DNA from: an uncultured Aquimarina sp.
Lineage (GTDB): Bacteria; Bacteroidota; Bacteroidia; Flavobacteriales; Flavobacteriaceae
DNA: 64,000 bases
Direction: 5' to 3'
Assembly (NCBI GenBank): GCA_947503835.1
Contig: CANNFM010000005.1
Coordinates: forward strand, 234,538 to 298,537
Positions 45,999 to 55,168 of the stretch are shown in pieces. A program made the position numbers and the translations under genes. Each line of letters starts with the position of its first letter. The first letter of the stretch is position 1. The notes under the pieces were generated by a model. It saw only the letters and a program-made list of their open reading frames with translations, was not told the DNA's origin and ran no database searches.

Positions 45999-46406
45999 AT
46001 GAAATCAATTGTAGTTAGTATATTTTTTATTTTTTCAATCTATAATCTTTCCTTTGGGCAAGATTTGGTATATAGGCCAGTAAACCCTGCCTTTGGAGGA
46101 GATACATTTAATTATCAGTGGCTTCTAAGCTCTGCAGAAGCACAAAATAAATTTACAGACCCCAACGATACGGGCAGAGATGAAAGATCAGATCTTGAAA
46201 GATTTACCGAAAGTTTAAATAATCAGTTATTAAATGAAATATCCAGATCATTATTTGATGACCAATTTGGTGAAGGTGGCCTTACAGAAGGTACTTTTAG
46301 TTTTGGGTCACTTTTTATAGAAATCTTTCCTTCGGGAGAAGGTTTAGTGATCAATATATTAGATACAAGCACCGGAGATCAGTCCCAAGTAATAATTCCT
46401 AATTAA
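45999..46406 (+). CDS. csgF: Curli assembly protein CsgF
   Basis: A 135-residue secreted protein. After a signal peptide (1-20, ending SFGQ) comes the hallmark CsgF N terminus DLVYRPVNPAFGGDTFNYQWLLSSA, split here into LVYRPVNPAFGG and NYQWLLSSA. CsgF inserts this segment into the CsgG pore and couples secretion to nucleation at the surface. Length matches the family. It starts 12 bases after csgE and ends 6 bases before csgG. Confidence 0.95.
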   Translation: MKSIVVSIFFIFSIYNLSFGQDLVYRPVNPAFGGDTFNYQWLLSSAEAQNKFTDPNDTGRDERSDLERFTESLNNQLLNEISRSLFDDQFGEGGLTEGTFSFGSLFIEIFPSGEGLVINILDTSTGDQSQVIIPN

Positions 46407-46412
46407 TTTTTA

Positions 46413-47801
46413 ATGTACTATAAGTTTTATAAAGTAATCGCAGTAATTTCTTGCGCACTTTTATTGACCGGATGTGGAGCATATTTTAACCAGCCTATTA
46501 CGGTAGAAAGCGCCAGAATTGGTGAAGATACAGATGTTACTAAATCACTAAGAAATATTCCGTCACCAGTAGAGCCTGTAGTAGTAGGGGTATATAAGTT
46601 TAGAGATCAAACGGGGCAATATAAACCCACAGAAGCAGGAAGTACTTTTAGTACCGCAGTCACACAAGGAGCAACTACCATTTTAATCAAAGCACTCGAA
46701 GATTCTAAATGGTTTGTGCCTATAGAAAGAGAAAATTTAAGCAATTTACTTAATGAGCGTAATATCATACGCTCTACAAGAAAAGAATACAGAAAAACCA
46801 AAAATCCAAATGAACCACAATTACCACCATTGTTATATGCAGGGATTATTCTAGAAGGAGGAATAGTTTCTTATGATTCAAATATAATCACAGGAGGCTT
46901 GGGAGCTAGATATTTTGGGATTGGTGGATCTACTCAATACAGACAGGATAGAATCACTGTGTATTTAAGGGCCGTTTCAACATCTAGTGGGAAAATCTTA
47001 AAAACGGTATATGTGTCCAAAACTATTCTATCACAGGCAATAGATGCTAACTTTTTTAGATATGTGAAATTTAGAAGATTGCTTGAGGCGGAAACAGGAT
47101 ATACAAAAAACGAACCTGCTCAATTAGCAGTATCTGAAGCAATAGAGAAAGCTGTAGAGTCCTTAATCATAGAAGGAATTGAAGATAAGTTATGGAATGT
47201 AAATGCAGAGCCAGAAGCGGTAAATGAGCTAATAGGAAATTATAAAGCAGAAAAAACCGAAGCGCAGAATACAGCCTTGTATGATCGATATTTTAAGGAA
47301 AGGAGAGCTCAAAAATCTATTGCTATAAAAGGCGGCGCAGCTTTGATTAGTGGGGATTATAACAATCCAGAATTAACATATTCTGCCGAAATAGGAGCGC
47401 GATGGTACTTTAATCCATATATTAATGTAAATGCAAGTATCAACAAATTTGAACTTACCAATGAAAATGCATTTTCAAAAGGATTTAATGCGATAGGACT
47501 TAATACAGAATTGACATTATTGCCATTCGAAAAATTATCACCCTTTCTCTTTGCAGGGATAGGGGTAGTTAATGATGATGATTTTGATACTACGGCATTT
47601 AAGTTTCAGTATGGTGGAGGAGTAGAATATTTGATTTCTGATAAAATTGGTATTTCGGTTAATGCGTCCCAAAACCTTGTGTTGAGCGATGAATTAGATG
47701 ATATAGTACAAGGAAAAAGAGATGATCAATATTTTAATTTTTCTTTTGGACTAAACTGGTATTTCGGAAATCCGGTTAAAAGAGATAAAATAAAAAACTA
47801 A
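46413..47801 (+). CDS. csgG: CsgG curli secretion channel fused to an outer-membrane barrel-like domain
   Basis: A 462-residue lipoprotein (LLLTGC, Cys21). Residues about 40-270 are CsgG, the nonameric outer-membrane pore for curli subunits, with VGVYKFRDQTGQYKP, WFVPIERENLSNLLNERNIIR and AGIILEGGIVSYDSNIITGG. E. coli CsgG is 277 residues. Here about 160 extra residues (300-462) alternate in the way of transmembrane beta-strands and end in FNFSFGLNWYFG, like small 8-stranded OmpA-type barrels. The extra domain may surround or brace the pore, which is inference. It is the fifth gene in the curli operon. Confidence 0.93.
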   Translation: MYYKFYKVIAVISCALLLTGCGAYFNQPITVESARIGEDTDVTKSLRNIPSPVEPVVVGVYKFRDQTGQYKPTEAGSTFSTAVTQGATTILIKALEDSKWFVPIERENLSNLLNERNIIRSTRKEYRKTKNPNEPQLPPLLYAGIILEGGIVSYDSNIITGGLGARYFGIGGSTQYRQDRITVYLRAVSTSSGKILKTVYVSKTILSQAIDANFFRYVKFRRLLEAETGYTKNEPAQLAVSEAIEKAVESLIIEGIEDKLWNVNAEPEAVNELIGNYKAEKTEAQNTALYDRYFKERRAQKSIAIKGGAALISGDYNNPELTYSAEIGARWYFNPYINVNASINKFELTNENAFSKGFNAIGLNTELTLLPFEKLSPFLFAGIGVVNDDDFDTTAFKFQYGGGVEYLISDKIGISVNASQNLVLSDELDDIVQGKRDDQYFNFSFGLNWYFGNPVKRDKIKN

Positions 47802-47839
47802 AACTAGTATAGTTTCTAAAGCATAAAATTATCAAGTAG

Positions 47840-49330
47840 ATGAAAGAATTTATTATTAAAATAGTGAGCATTTTTGTTATCTTAACTACGGTTTCTTGTA
47901 GTGAAGATACAATTGATCTGGTGGGGTTAGGCTCTGTAAAAGGAAGGGTAGTTAGAATAGGTACTAACGAACCCTTAGAAAATGTAAAAATATCTACAAA
48001 TCCAGGATCAAGTACAGTTTTTACGGGCGCAGATGGTTCTTATCGTTTAGAGAATATTCCTTCTGGGGATTATTCACTTTCAGCTCAGCGAGAAGATTTG
48101 TTAGCCGTTTTTGAAGGCATTACTGTGATCTCGGATAGAGAATTAGAAGTGGTTTTCGAAATGGATGTCGAAACTGCAGGAAATCGACCTCCTAATGCAC
48201 CTACCTTACTTACACCAGCAGATAATACAGAAAATCTTCCGATAAACGTAGAGTTAATGTGGAGCGCTAGTGATCCAGATGATGATACACTTACCTATAT
48301 TGTGAGCTTAAGAAATGATGAAAATGCTACTGTAGAGCGTTTTGAGAATATAACAGATACTACTTTTACACTTTCTGGACTTTTATATGGAGTGAAGTAC
48401 TTTTGGGATGTGGCTGCTAATGATAATATCAATAGCCCTGTAAATAGCAATACCTTTGCTTTCGAAACTGAGACACCACCAAATAATAGGATTGTGTATA
48501 CCCGATTAGTCAATGACAATAGTGTTATTTATTCTGCCGACGAAAGTGGAGGCACAGAAATCTCTCTTACTTCTACAGCAAAAAATAGTTTTAGACCTAG
48601 AAGAAATGCCAGTACAGGGAAAATTGCCTTTTTACAATCTGTAGGTTCGCAGACACATTTGTTTACTATGGATGAAGACGGATCACAAGTCAAACAGGTA
48701 ACATCCTCAATTGGTGTGTCTGGATTTAACCTCGAAGAAATAGATTTCGCCTGGGATGATAATGGAGCAAAACTATTATTTCCAAATCAGAATAGATTAT
48801 ATTCTATTAACGTAGATGGAAGCGGACTCGAAGAGATATACCGGACCACAGGAGATCTTATTACCGAAGTAGATAAAAACGAAAATACCGGAATCATTGC
48901 TATAAAAACTAATAATTTAGATGGGTATGCCGTACAAATTTTTACAATAGACGAGGCTGGAGTAGTACAAGATGTTGTGTTGACCGGACAGAATGGTGCT
49001 GCTGGTAGTATTAATTTATCTGTTGACGGAACAAAACTATTATATAGCAGGGATATTTCAGGATCAGAAAACCCTGTTACTTATCGTCAGTTAGATTCTC
49101 GTGTATTTGTCTATGATTTTGGAGCGATGACTAGTACCGATTTATCCACAGACAAAGTGCCCGGAACTAATGATTTAGATGCAAGGTATTCTCCAAATGA
49201 GGCTAGTATTATTTTTGTGAATACATCTAATGATGGTATTTCGGCTAAAAACATATTCACGGTTTCAATCTCGGATCTGGATGCTAGAACTGCTTTAATA
49301 GAAAACGCAACTATGCCGGATTGGGAATAA
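47840..49330 (+). CDS. Lipoprotein with regulatory-like, Fn3 and WD40-like propeller domains, curli-linked
   Basis: A 496-residue lipoprotein (TTVSC, Cys20). Residues about 30-110 form a carboxypeptidase-regulatory-like domain with GADGSYRLENIPSGDYSLS. Residues about 118-215 form a fibronectin type III-like domain with LMWSASDPDDDTLTY. The remainder (225-496) is a TolB/PD40-like beta-propeller with repeated IYSADESGG, LFTMDEDGS and LYSINVDGS strands. No enzyme motif is seen. Sitting 38 bases after csgG and before a terminator, it is probably the last gene of the curli operon, with a possible surface-attachment or assembly role. Confidence 0.75.
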   Translation: MKEFIIKIVSIFVILTTVSCSEDTIDLVGLGSVKGRVVRIGTNEPLENVKISTNPGSSTVFTGADGSYRLENIPSGDYSLSAQREDLLAVFEGITVISDRELEVVFEMDVETAGNRPPNAPTLLTPADNTENLPINVELMWSASDPDDDTLTYIVSLRNDENATVERFENITDTTFTLSGLLYGVKYFWDVAANDNINSPVNSNTFAFETETPPNNRIVYTRLVNDNSVIYSADESGGTEISLTSTAKNSFRPRRNASTGKIAFLQSVGSQTHLFTMDEDGSQVKQVTSSIGVSGFNLEEIDFAWDDNGAKLLFPNQNRLYSINVDGSGLEEIYRTTGDLITEVDKNENTGIIAIKTNNLDGYAVQIFTIDEAGVVQDVVLTGQNGAAGSINLSVDGTKLLYSRDISGSENPVTYRQLDSRVFVYDFGAMTSTDLSTDKVPGTNDLDARYSPNEASIIFVNTSNDGISAKNIFTVSISDLDARTALIENATMPDWE

Positions 49331-49352
49331 GATCATAAATTCATAAAATTTT

Positions 49353-49392
49353 AATTCCAAATTCCGATAGAATATTCTCGGGATTTGGAATT
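49353..49392 (+). terminator. Terminator of the curli operon
   Basis: AATTCCAAATTCC and GGGATTTGGAATT form a 13-base stem with one G-T pair, followed by TTAT. It lies 23 bases beyond the propeller lipoprotein gene. Confidence 0.75.
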
Positions 49393-49428
49393 TTATGTTT
49401 TCAGTTTAGTCTTTGAACTAAATTGAAT

Positions 49429-49436
49429 TATCTTTG
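49429..49436 (+). promoter_or_regulatory. purM -7 element
   Basis: TATCTTTG followed by C is the commonest flavobacterial -7 form. It lies 20 bases before the ATG at 49456 and makes the in-frame start at 49423 unlikely. Confidence 0.6.
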
Positions 49437-49455
49437 CGCTTTAATTTCTAATACC

Positions 49456-50634
49456 ATGAGTCAAGAAGTAAGCAAACGCTACGCGCAACGAGGAGTTTCT
49501 GCATCAAAGGAAGATGTGCACAGCGCAATCAAGAATATTGATAAAGGACTTTTTCCAAAGGCGTTTTGTAAGATTGTTCCAGATTATCTAACAGGCGATA
49601 AAGAGTCTTGCCTTATTATGCATGCCGATGGTGCGGGTACCAAATCTTCTTTGGCGTATATGTATTGGAAAGAAACCGGAGATCTTTCTGTCTGGAAAGG
49701 AATTGCACAAGATGCATTAATCATGAATATTGATGATCTATTATGCGTTGGAGCTACAGATAATATTATGCTGTCTTCTACTATTGGTAGAAATAAGAAT
49801 CTGATTCCGGGAGAGGTGATTTCGGCAATTATTAATGGTACCGAAGAATTGCTTACAGAACTTAATGATTTTGGAGTAAAAATTCATTCTACAGGAGGAG
49901 AAACAGCAGATGTTGGTGACCTGGTGAGAACTATCATTGTAGATTCTACAGTTACAGCTCGCATGAAGCGTAAAGATGTAATTGATAATGCTAATATAAA
50001 AGCTGGTGATGTAATAGTGGGACTTGCCTCATTTGGGCAAGCGAGCTATGAAAAAGAATATAATGGTGGTATGGGGAGTAATGGGTTGACTTCTGCACGA
50101 CATGATGTGTTTAGTAAAGTTCTTGCCGAAAAATACCCCGAAAGTTTTGATCCTTCGGTTCCTTCAGATTTGGTATATTCTGGTAAAACTAAATTAACAG
50201 ATGAGGTTAAAGATTCACCAATAGATGCAGGTAAATTAGTATTGTCTCCTACCAGAACATATGCACCAATTATTAAGAAGATTTTGTCAAAGTTTGATAC
50301 TAAAACTATTCATGGGATGGTGCACTGTAGTGGTGGTGCACAAACTAAAATCTTACATTTTATAGATAATTTACACATCATCAAAGACAATTTATTTGAT
50401 GTTCCCCCATTATTCAAATTAATACAAGAAAACTCGGGTACAGATTGGAAAGAGATGTATCAGGTATTTAATATGGGACATCGTATGGAGTTATATGTTT
50501 CACCAGATATAGCAGAAGAAATTATCGAAATTTCTAAAAGCTTTAATGTAGATGCACAAATTGTAGGTAGAGTAGAAGCATCTAATGATAAAAAACTCAC
50601 CATTAAAAGTGAGTTTGGAGAGTATATCTACTAA
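49456..50634 (+). CDS. purM: Phosphoribosylformylglycinamidine cyclo-ligase (AIR synthetase)
   Basis: A 392-residue member of the AIR synthase family. It catalyses ATP-dependent closure of the imidazole ring in purine synthesis (FGAM to AIR). Seen are RGVSASKEDVHSAI, the HADGAGTKSSLAY block, QDALIMNIDDLLCVGA, STGGETADVGD and, near the C terminus, NMGHRMELYV. It is longer than the E. coli enzyme (345 residues), as in other Bacteroidota. The start at 49456 is chosen from the -7 element upstream. In many Flavobacteriaceae purM lies next to prfA; here four genes intervene. Confidence 0.9.
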   Translation: MSQEVSKRYAQRGVSASKEDVHSAIKNIDKGLFPKAFCKIVPDYLTGDKESCLIMHADGAGTKSSLAYMYWKETGDLSVWKGIAQDALIMNIDDLLCVGATDNIMLSSTIGRNKNLIPGEVISAIINGTEELLTELNDFGVKIHSTGGETADVGDLVRTIIVDSTVTARMKRKDVIDNANIKAGDVIVGLASFGQASYEKEYNGGMGSNGLTSARHDVFSKVLAEKYPESFDPSVPSDLVYSGKTKLTDEVKDSPIDAGKLVLSPTRTYAPIIKKILSKFDTKTIHGMVHCSGGAQTKILHFIDNLHIIKDNLFDVPPLFKLIQENSGTDWKEMYQVFNMGHRMELYVSPDIAEEIIEISKSFNVDAQIVGRVEASNDKKLTIKSEFGEYIY

Positions 50635-50640
50635 CCATAA

Positions 50641-51126
50641 TCACTTCGTGATATTTGAATATTTTTCTTTTAAAAAATCTAATTTGGGATTAATATACTT
50701 TTCGCAAAAAGGTTTTTCTGGATTCTTTTGGTAATAGTTTAAAAGGGCTTCTCTTGAAGGCGAAAACTCCTGAAATGGTAATACTTTAGTTATGATTGAA
50801 GTTTTAAAATTCTTTTGTTGTTCTAAAAGAAAATGTTCAATATCATGCTTTATGTCTTCTTCAAAATAATAAATAGCACTTCTGTACTTTTTTCTAAAAC
50901 TATGATTAACCGTGCTTTTATGAGTATGTAGATGAATTTCTATGAGATCTTTTAAGAGTAGTATTTCAGGATTATAGTGCACAATGACGGCTTCAGAGAA
51001 ATCAAGGTTCTTGCCTGAGCTTTTGATATACCCTTGTTCAACTTTTATAACACCTTTTAAAGACTGAAAAACAGCTTCGGTACACCAGTGGCAACCGCCT
51101 CCTAACCCTATTTTTTGTGATTCCAT
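50641..51126 (-). CDS. msrA: Peptide-methionine (S)-S-oxide reductase
   Basis: A 161-residue repair enzyme that reduces methionine-S-sulfoxide in proteins. The active-site block GGGCHWCTEAVFQSLKGV corresponds to the MsrA GCFWG(x)E signature, with catalytic Cys and the following conserved Glu; the usual second aromatic-Gly is replaced by Cys-Thr. Other family features are VIVHYNPE and the FHTHDPT-like position, here HLHTHKSTVN. Shorter than many MsrA proteins, but complete. It is convergent with purM, with only 6 bases between the stops. Confidence 0.85.
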   Translation of the reverse strand: MESQKIGLGGGCHWCTEAVFQSLKGVIKVEQGYIKSSGKNLDFSEAVIVHYNPEILLLKDLIEIHLHTHKSTVNHSFRKKYRSAIYYFEEDIKHDIEHFLLEQQKNFKTSIITKVLPFQEFSPSREALLNYYQKNPEKPFCEKYINPKLDFLKEKYSNITK

Positions 51127-51212
51127 ACCATTTAAAGATATTAGATTTATGAAAAACCACCTAAAAATATTTATGCAATTAAGACGTTATAATATCCTAA
51201 AGCCCTAGTATT

Positions 51213-52211
51213 ATGAAAACCCCTATATTCTACATTCTTGCTTTATGCGCTACATTTGTTTTTACAGTTTCTTGCTCGTCAGATGATTCTGAAAATCCTT
51301 CTGGCAACCCTCAGGTTATAACTACAGACCTGTCCGATGCAGAGAATATTCAATTGTTCCCGGCAGATCATCCATTAAATATGGATATTTCTAATACTCC
51401 CGTAGATCCTAATTCTGATTTAATATTGAGTAATATTGGATTAGGTGAAAGTCTTTTTACAGATTTTGGTAGCGGTTTGTATGAAGGTTCTCCCATAGGC
51501 ATACCGTATGTTGTTGTAAATGAAAGCCAACCACGTGTGCCAATACTATTTAGAGCTAATAATTACGATGGTGATTATGGGGATGAAAGTGATCCAGGTC
51601 CATTTCCGATTCCGTTAAATGCTCCAATAGAAGGAAATGGAGGAGGAGATAGCCATATAATCTCTGTAGATGTAGAGAATGGAATGCTTTACGAATTATA
51701 TAATGCCTCACTGGCAGGATTGGGATTCGAGGCTTCGTCTGCGGCAGTTTTTAATTTAAATACTATTGCATATAGGCCCGATGGTTGGACCTCGGCAGAT
51801 GCAGCAGGGTTACCTATATTCCCATTGTTGGTTCGTTATCCAGAAATCGAAAAAGGTGAGATAGATCACCCTATTCGATTTACGATCACACGGGCAAAAA
51901 TATATGAAGGATATGTGTTACCCGCACGACATTTAGTTTCTGGAGATACCAGAGACGAATTGCTTCCTTTTGGAGGTAGACTAAGGCTTAAAGCTGATTA
52001 TGAAATAAGTAGTTTCTCAGAAACAAATCAAATTATTTTAAGAGCAATGAAAAAATATGGACTAATACTAGCCGATGTAGGCTCAGATATGTTTATAAGT
52101 GGAGCTCCTAATGATAATTGGGATAATGATGATCTAAGAAATCTACGACAAGTAACACTGGATAATTTTGAAGTCATTGAGCTGGGAGAGATAACGACCA
52201 GAACAAATTGA
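51213..52211 (+). CDS. Conserved uncharacterised secreted lipoprotein
   Basis: A 332-residue lipoprotein (TVSCSSDD, Cys21). I cannot name its function. The body has features of a widespread uncharacterised family: LFPADHPLNMDIS near the start, GIPYVVVNESQPRVPI, YGDESDPGPFPIP, AYRPDGWTSADAAGLPIFP, the RHLVSGDTRD segment, and the C-terminal LRAMKKYGLILADVGSDMF. Such proteins also occur in other bacteria and, as I recall, in plants and fungi. A cell-wall or polysaccharide role is possible but unsupported. It is divergent from msrA. Confidence 0.7.
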   Translation: MKTPIFYILALCATFVFTVSCSSDDSENPSGNPQVITTDLSDAENIQLFPADHPLNMDISNTPVDPNSDLILSNIGLGESLFTDFGSGLYEGSPIGIPYVVVNESQPRVPILFRANNYDGDYGDESDPGPFPIPLNAPIEGNGGGDSHIISVDVENGMLYELYNASLAGLGFEASSAAVFNLNTIAYRPDGWTSADAAGLPIFPLLVRYPEIEKGEIDHPIRFTITRAKIYEGYVLPARHLVSGDTRDELLPFGGRLRLKADYEISSFSETNQIILRAMKKYGLILADVGSDMFISGAPNDNWDNDDLRNLRQVTLDNFEVIELGEITTRTN

Positions 52212-52235
52212 TCCAAAAATATTTAGAATATGAAG

Positions 52236-52433
52236 TTATGAAAATAACTCGTTGTCTAACTTTTTTGTTTTAGTCTGGGTTTTGTCTTCTTGAGACTCTA
52301 CAAGCTCTATGTTATTATCCTGGTTAAATTTTCCTGATTTTTTTTGAAAAAGAAAAGGTACAGGAACTAAACAAGCTATCATTATAAATAGGATCAAGGC
52401 AAATCTCCTCAATATTTTTTTGAATCTTTTCAT
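52236..52433 (-). CDS. Small single-span membrane protein, unknown
   Basis: A 65-residue protein with a basic N terminus (KRFKKILRR), one hydrophobic helix (about 10-28, FALILFIMIACLVPVPFLF) and a polar, charged tail. Nothing indicates its function. The compositional pattern (positive-inside start, one helix, acidic/basic tail) supports a real gene. It is convergent with the lipoprotein gene, 24 bases away. Confidence 0.5.
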   Translation of the reverse strand: MKRFKKILRRFALILFIMIACLVPVPFLFQKKSGKFNQDNNIELVESQEDKTQTKTKKLDNELFS

Positions 52434-52527
52434 GTTGTAAATTGATGATAGATGTCATCATCTTTAGGTAAAGATGTGAACGTTTAGAATACACTAAATT
52501 GATTTTTACATAATGTATAACAGGTAG

Positions 52528-52887
52528 TTATACTATTTGAAAAGAATCTTCCTCGTCTGGGTATGAGGTGTTAAAGATTAATCTGTCTAAAAAGGAAACA
52601 GTGAATAGTGGGGTATTGATTTTTGTTTTTACCCGTTGCGTATGGCACAACACTAATACATTATTTTTTATATGAATAAAGCAGCAACCAATATGTTGTA
52701 CAGGTCCTTTCTGATAACAAGCAGTTTTAGATGATTGTTCCTTAGGCCGAATTATTAGCTCAGAAGTGATTTGTTTAGTTTCCGGCGATATGTAATTAGA
52801 AAATCCTCCTATACCTAACAAAACAGTGATGATAAAAAACCACTTTGCGATCGAAAGATTGTGATATGTAACGGTATAATTTTTCAT
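52528..52887 (-). CDS. Hypothetical protein with one N-terminal membrane segment
   Basis: A 119-residue protein starting MKNYTVTYHN, with a hydrophobic helix at about 13-30 (WFFIITVLLGIGGFSNYI) and a Cys-containing periplasmic part (TACYQKGPVQHIGCCF). No family recognised. An in-frame ATG 39 bases upstream (52926) is possible, but it adds only a short polar stretch in front of the helix. It stands between a small membrane protein gene and prfA. Confidence 0.45.
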   Translation of the reverse strand: MKNYTVTYHNLSIAKWFFIITVLLGIGGFSNYISPETKQITSELIIRPKEQSSKTACYQKGPVQHIGCCFIHIKNNVLVLCHTQRVKTKINTPLFTVSFLDRLIFNTSYPDEEDSFQIV

Positions 52888-52969
52888 ATCTATTTCAAAA
52901 ATACGGTTTTTGTGATAGAAAAGCATATTTAGAATACTAAGAAGATGTCAGCTTTTGTGCAAAAAAGCT

Positions 52970-52977
52970 TACTTTTG
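52970..52977 (+). promoter_or_regulatory. prfA -7 element
   Basis: TACTTTTG matches TAnnTTTG, 26 bases before the prfA ATG. The nearest TTG (52955) is too close for a standard -33. Confidence 0.5.
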
Positions 52978-53003
52978 TATCTTCCACAGTTAGGATATTT
53001 ACT

Positions 53004-54080
53004 ATGATTGATAAATTAAATATTGTAAAGCAACGATTTGATGAGATAAGTGATTTGATCATTCAACCTGATATTATTGCTGATCAAAAAAGATATGTAA
53101 AGCTTAATAAAGAATATAAGGAGTTCAAGGCCATTATGGATAAGCGAGAACTTTATATAGAGCTCACTGATAATATTAAAGAAGCTGAAGAGATTATTGC
53201 AGATGGCAGTGATGCCGAAATGGTTGAAATGGCCAAAATGCAATTAGAAGAAGCAAAAGAAGAATTGCCTGGGCTTGAAGAAGAAATTCGCTTTATGCTA
53301 GTGCCAAAAGATCCCGAAGATGCTAAAAACTGTGTAGTAGAGATCCGAGCAGGTGCAGGTGGTGACGAAGCTAGTATTTTTGCTGGAGATTTATTTAGAA
53401 TGTATACCAAGTACTGCGAAGGTAAAGGCTGGAGCACAAGTGTAGTTGACCTTAATGAAGGAACTAGCGGTGGGTATAAAGAGATTATTTTTGAAGTCAA
53501 TGGCGAGGATGTATATGGTACTTTAAAATTTGAAGCGGGTGTACATCGTGTACAACGTGTCCCTCAAACCGAAACACAAGGACGTGTACACACCAGTGCT
53601 GCAACAGTAATGGTATTACCAGAAGCTGAAGAGTTTGATGTTGAATTGGATATGACTGAAGTAAGGATCGAGAGAACTACTTCTACTGGTCCAGGAGGTC
53701 AATCGGTAAACACAACATATTCTGCAATAAAGCTACATCATGAGCCAACAGGAATGATTGTGAGTTGCCAGGATCAGAAATCATCACATAAAAACTTAGA
53801 GAAAGCTTTAAAAGTATTGCGCTCGAGATTGTATGAGATGGAGCTGGCTAAAAAACAAGCTGCAGATTCTGAGAAACGTAAAAGTATGGTATCATCGGGA
53901 GATAGATCTGCAAAGATTAGGACATATAACTATCCACAAGGCCGTGTAACCGAACATCGTATAGGGTTAACATTGTATGATTTAGGTAATATTATCGATG
54001 GTAATATTCAGAAAATTATAGATGAGCTTCAATTGGTGGCAAATACAGAAAAACTTAAAGAGTCTAACGAGGTGTTTTAA
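53004..54080 (+). CDS. prfA: Peptide chain release factor 1
   Basis: A 358-residue class I release factor reading UAA and UAG. The codon-recognition tripeptide PxT appears as PQT in [15 protein letters not shown], the GGQ catalytic motif in [11 protein letters not shown], and the N-terminal helical domain covers about residues 1-105. Length is normal for RF1. A bidirectional terminator follows. Confidence 0.97.
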   Translation: MIDKLNIVKQRFDEISDLIIQPDIIADQKRYVKLNKEYKEFKAIMDKRELYIELTDNIKEAEEIIADGSDAEMVEMAKMQLEEAKEELPGLEEEIRFMLVPKDPEDAKNCVVEIRAGAGGDEASIFAGDLFRMYTKYCEGKGWSTSVVDLNEGTSGGYKEIIFEVNGEDVYGTLKFEAGVHRVQRVPQTETQGRVHTSAATVMVLPEAEEFDVELDMTEVRIERTTSTGPGGQSVNTTYSAIKLHHEPTGMIVSCQDQKSSHKNLEKALKVLRSRLYEMELAKKQAADSEKRKSMVSSGDRSAKIRTYNYPQGRVTEHRIGLTLYDLGNIIDGNIQKIIDELQLVANTEKLKESNEVF

Positions 54081-54103
54081 CTTCTATAAGAGAATGATTA
54101 TAT

Positions 54104-54136
54104 AAAAAAACCGATTCAAAACGAATCGGTTTTTTT
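54104..54136. terminator. Bidirectional terminator between prfA and lgt
   Basis: AAAAAAACCGATTC and GAATCGGTTTTTTT form a perfect 14-base stem with a 5-base loop, with T tracts on both strands. Confidence 0.9.
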
Positions 54137-54149
54137 ACATGGAAATTTT

Positions 54150-55082
54150 TTAGTTTTCCTGTTTTTTCTTCAGTGACCTAACTATAAAGTATAATCCAGC
54201 TAATACAAATGGAACACTTAGCCATTGACCCGTGGATAGTACATCCCCAAGAGAGTCTTCAAATCCTCCCTGGCTTTTTTTAACGAACTCAACGATAAAT
54301 CGTACAGTCCATAATAAAATCAGAAATGCCCCAAAAAGAAAGCCTGGATTATTACGTTTGTCTGTTTTCCAATAGATAAGCCAAAGAATAATAGCGACAA
54401 AAATATATCCAAATGCTTCGTACAATTGTGCAGGATGACGATAAGGAATTGCTTCTAAAGTGTCTGCAAATTTTGGGTCATTTACTATAGCAGAGTATGC
54501 ATCGTTAATATTTTTAATTCCTGTTTCTTTTACAGCTTCAGATTTTCTTAATCCATCTCTAACAAATTTAACTCCAAAAGCCGAATCGCCAGATGGATTT
54601 CCTATAATTTCAGAATTAAAGAAATTTCCTAAACGTACAAATATAGCTCCAAAAGATACAGGGATAACTATTCGATCTAAAACCCATAATAGATGCTTCT
54701 GAATTACATTTTTTGAATAATAATACATAGCGACAATGATCCCAATAGCGGCACCATGGCTAGCTAATCCTTGGAAACCAATAAATTCGAATGCTGGTTT
54801 AAATCTAAAAGGTAATATGATCTCTAAAAGATTGTTTTTATAATAATCCCAGTCGTAAAAGAAAACATGACCCAAGCGTGCGCCTATTAAAGTTGCTACT
54901 ACGGCATAAATGAAAATTGAATCTAATTTCTCTATGGATATGCTCTCACGGATATAGATTTTTTTCATTAAGTACCATCCTAAAGAGAATGCAACAACAA
55001 ACATTAAGCTGTAAAATCGTATTATAAAAAAGCCAAGATCTATTCCTTCAACAGGGTTCCAGATAATTTTTGATAATATCAT
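54150..55082 (-). CDS. lgt: Prolipoprotein diacylglyceryl transferase
   Basis: A 310-residue inner-membrane enzyme that adds diacylglycerol to the lipobox cysteine, the first step in lipoprotein maturation. About seven hydrophobic helices. Family blocks are GARLGHVFFYDWDYY, GLASHGAAIGI, the signature VRLGNFFNSEIIG and HPAQLYEAFGY. It serves the many lipoproteins encoded in this window. It is transcribed in the same direction as yidD and cysS upstream. Confidence 0.97.
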   Translation of the reverse strand: MILSKIIWNPVEGIDLGFFIIRFYSLMFVVAFSLGWYLMKKIYIRESISIEKLDSIFIYAVVATLIGARLGHVFFYDWDYYKNNLLEIILPFRFKPAFEFIGFQGLASHGAAIGIIVAMYYYSKNVIQKHLLWVLDRIVIPVSFGAIFVRLGNFFNSEIIGNPSGDSAFGVKFVRDGLRKSEAVKETGIKNINDAYSAIVNDPKFADTLEAIPYRHPAQLYEAFGYIFVAIILWLIYWKTDKRNNPGFLFGAFLILLWTVRFIVEFVKKSQGGFEDSLGDVLSTGQWLSVPFVLAGLYFIVRSLKKKQEN

Positions 55083-55168
55083 GTATGAGTTTTATTTTTT
55101 GCAAGTAAATATAGGTATTTATATAAGAAAACGGGGAGTAGTTTTTAATAGTATATTCTATGGCTAAT

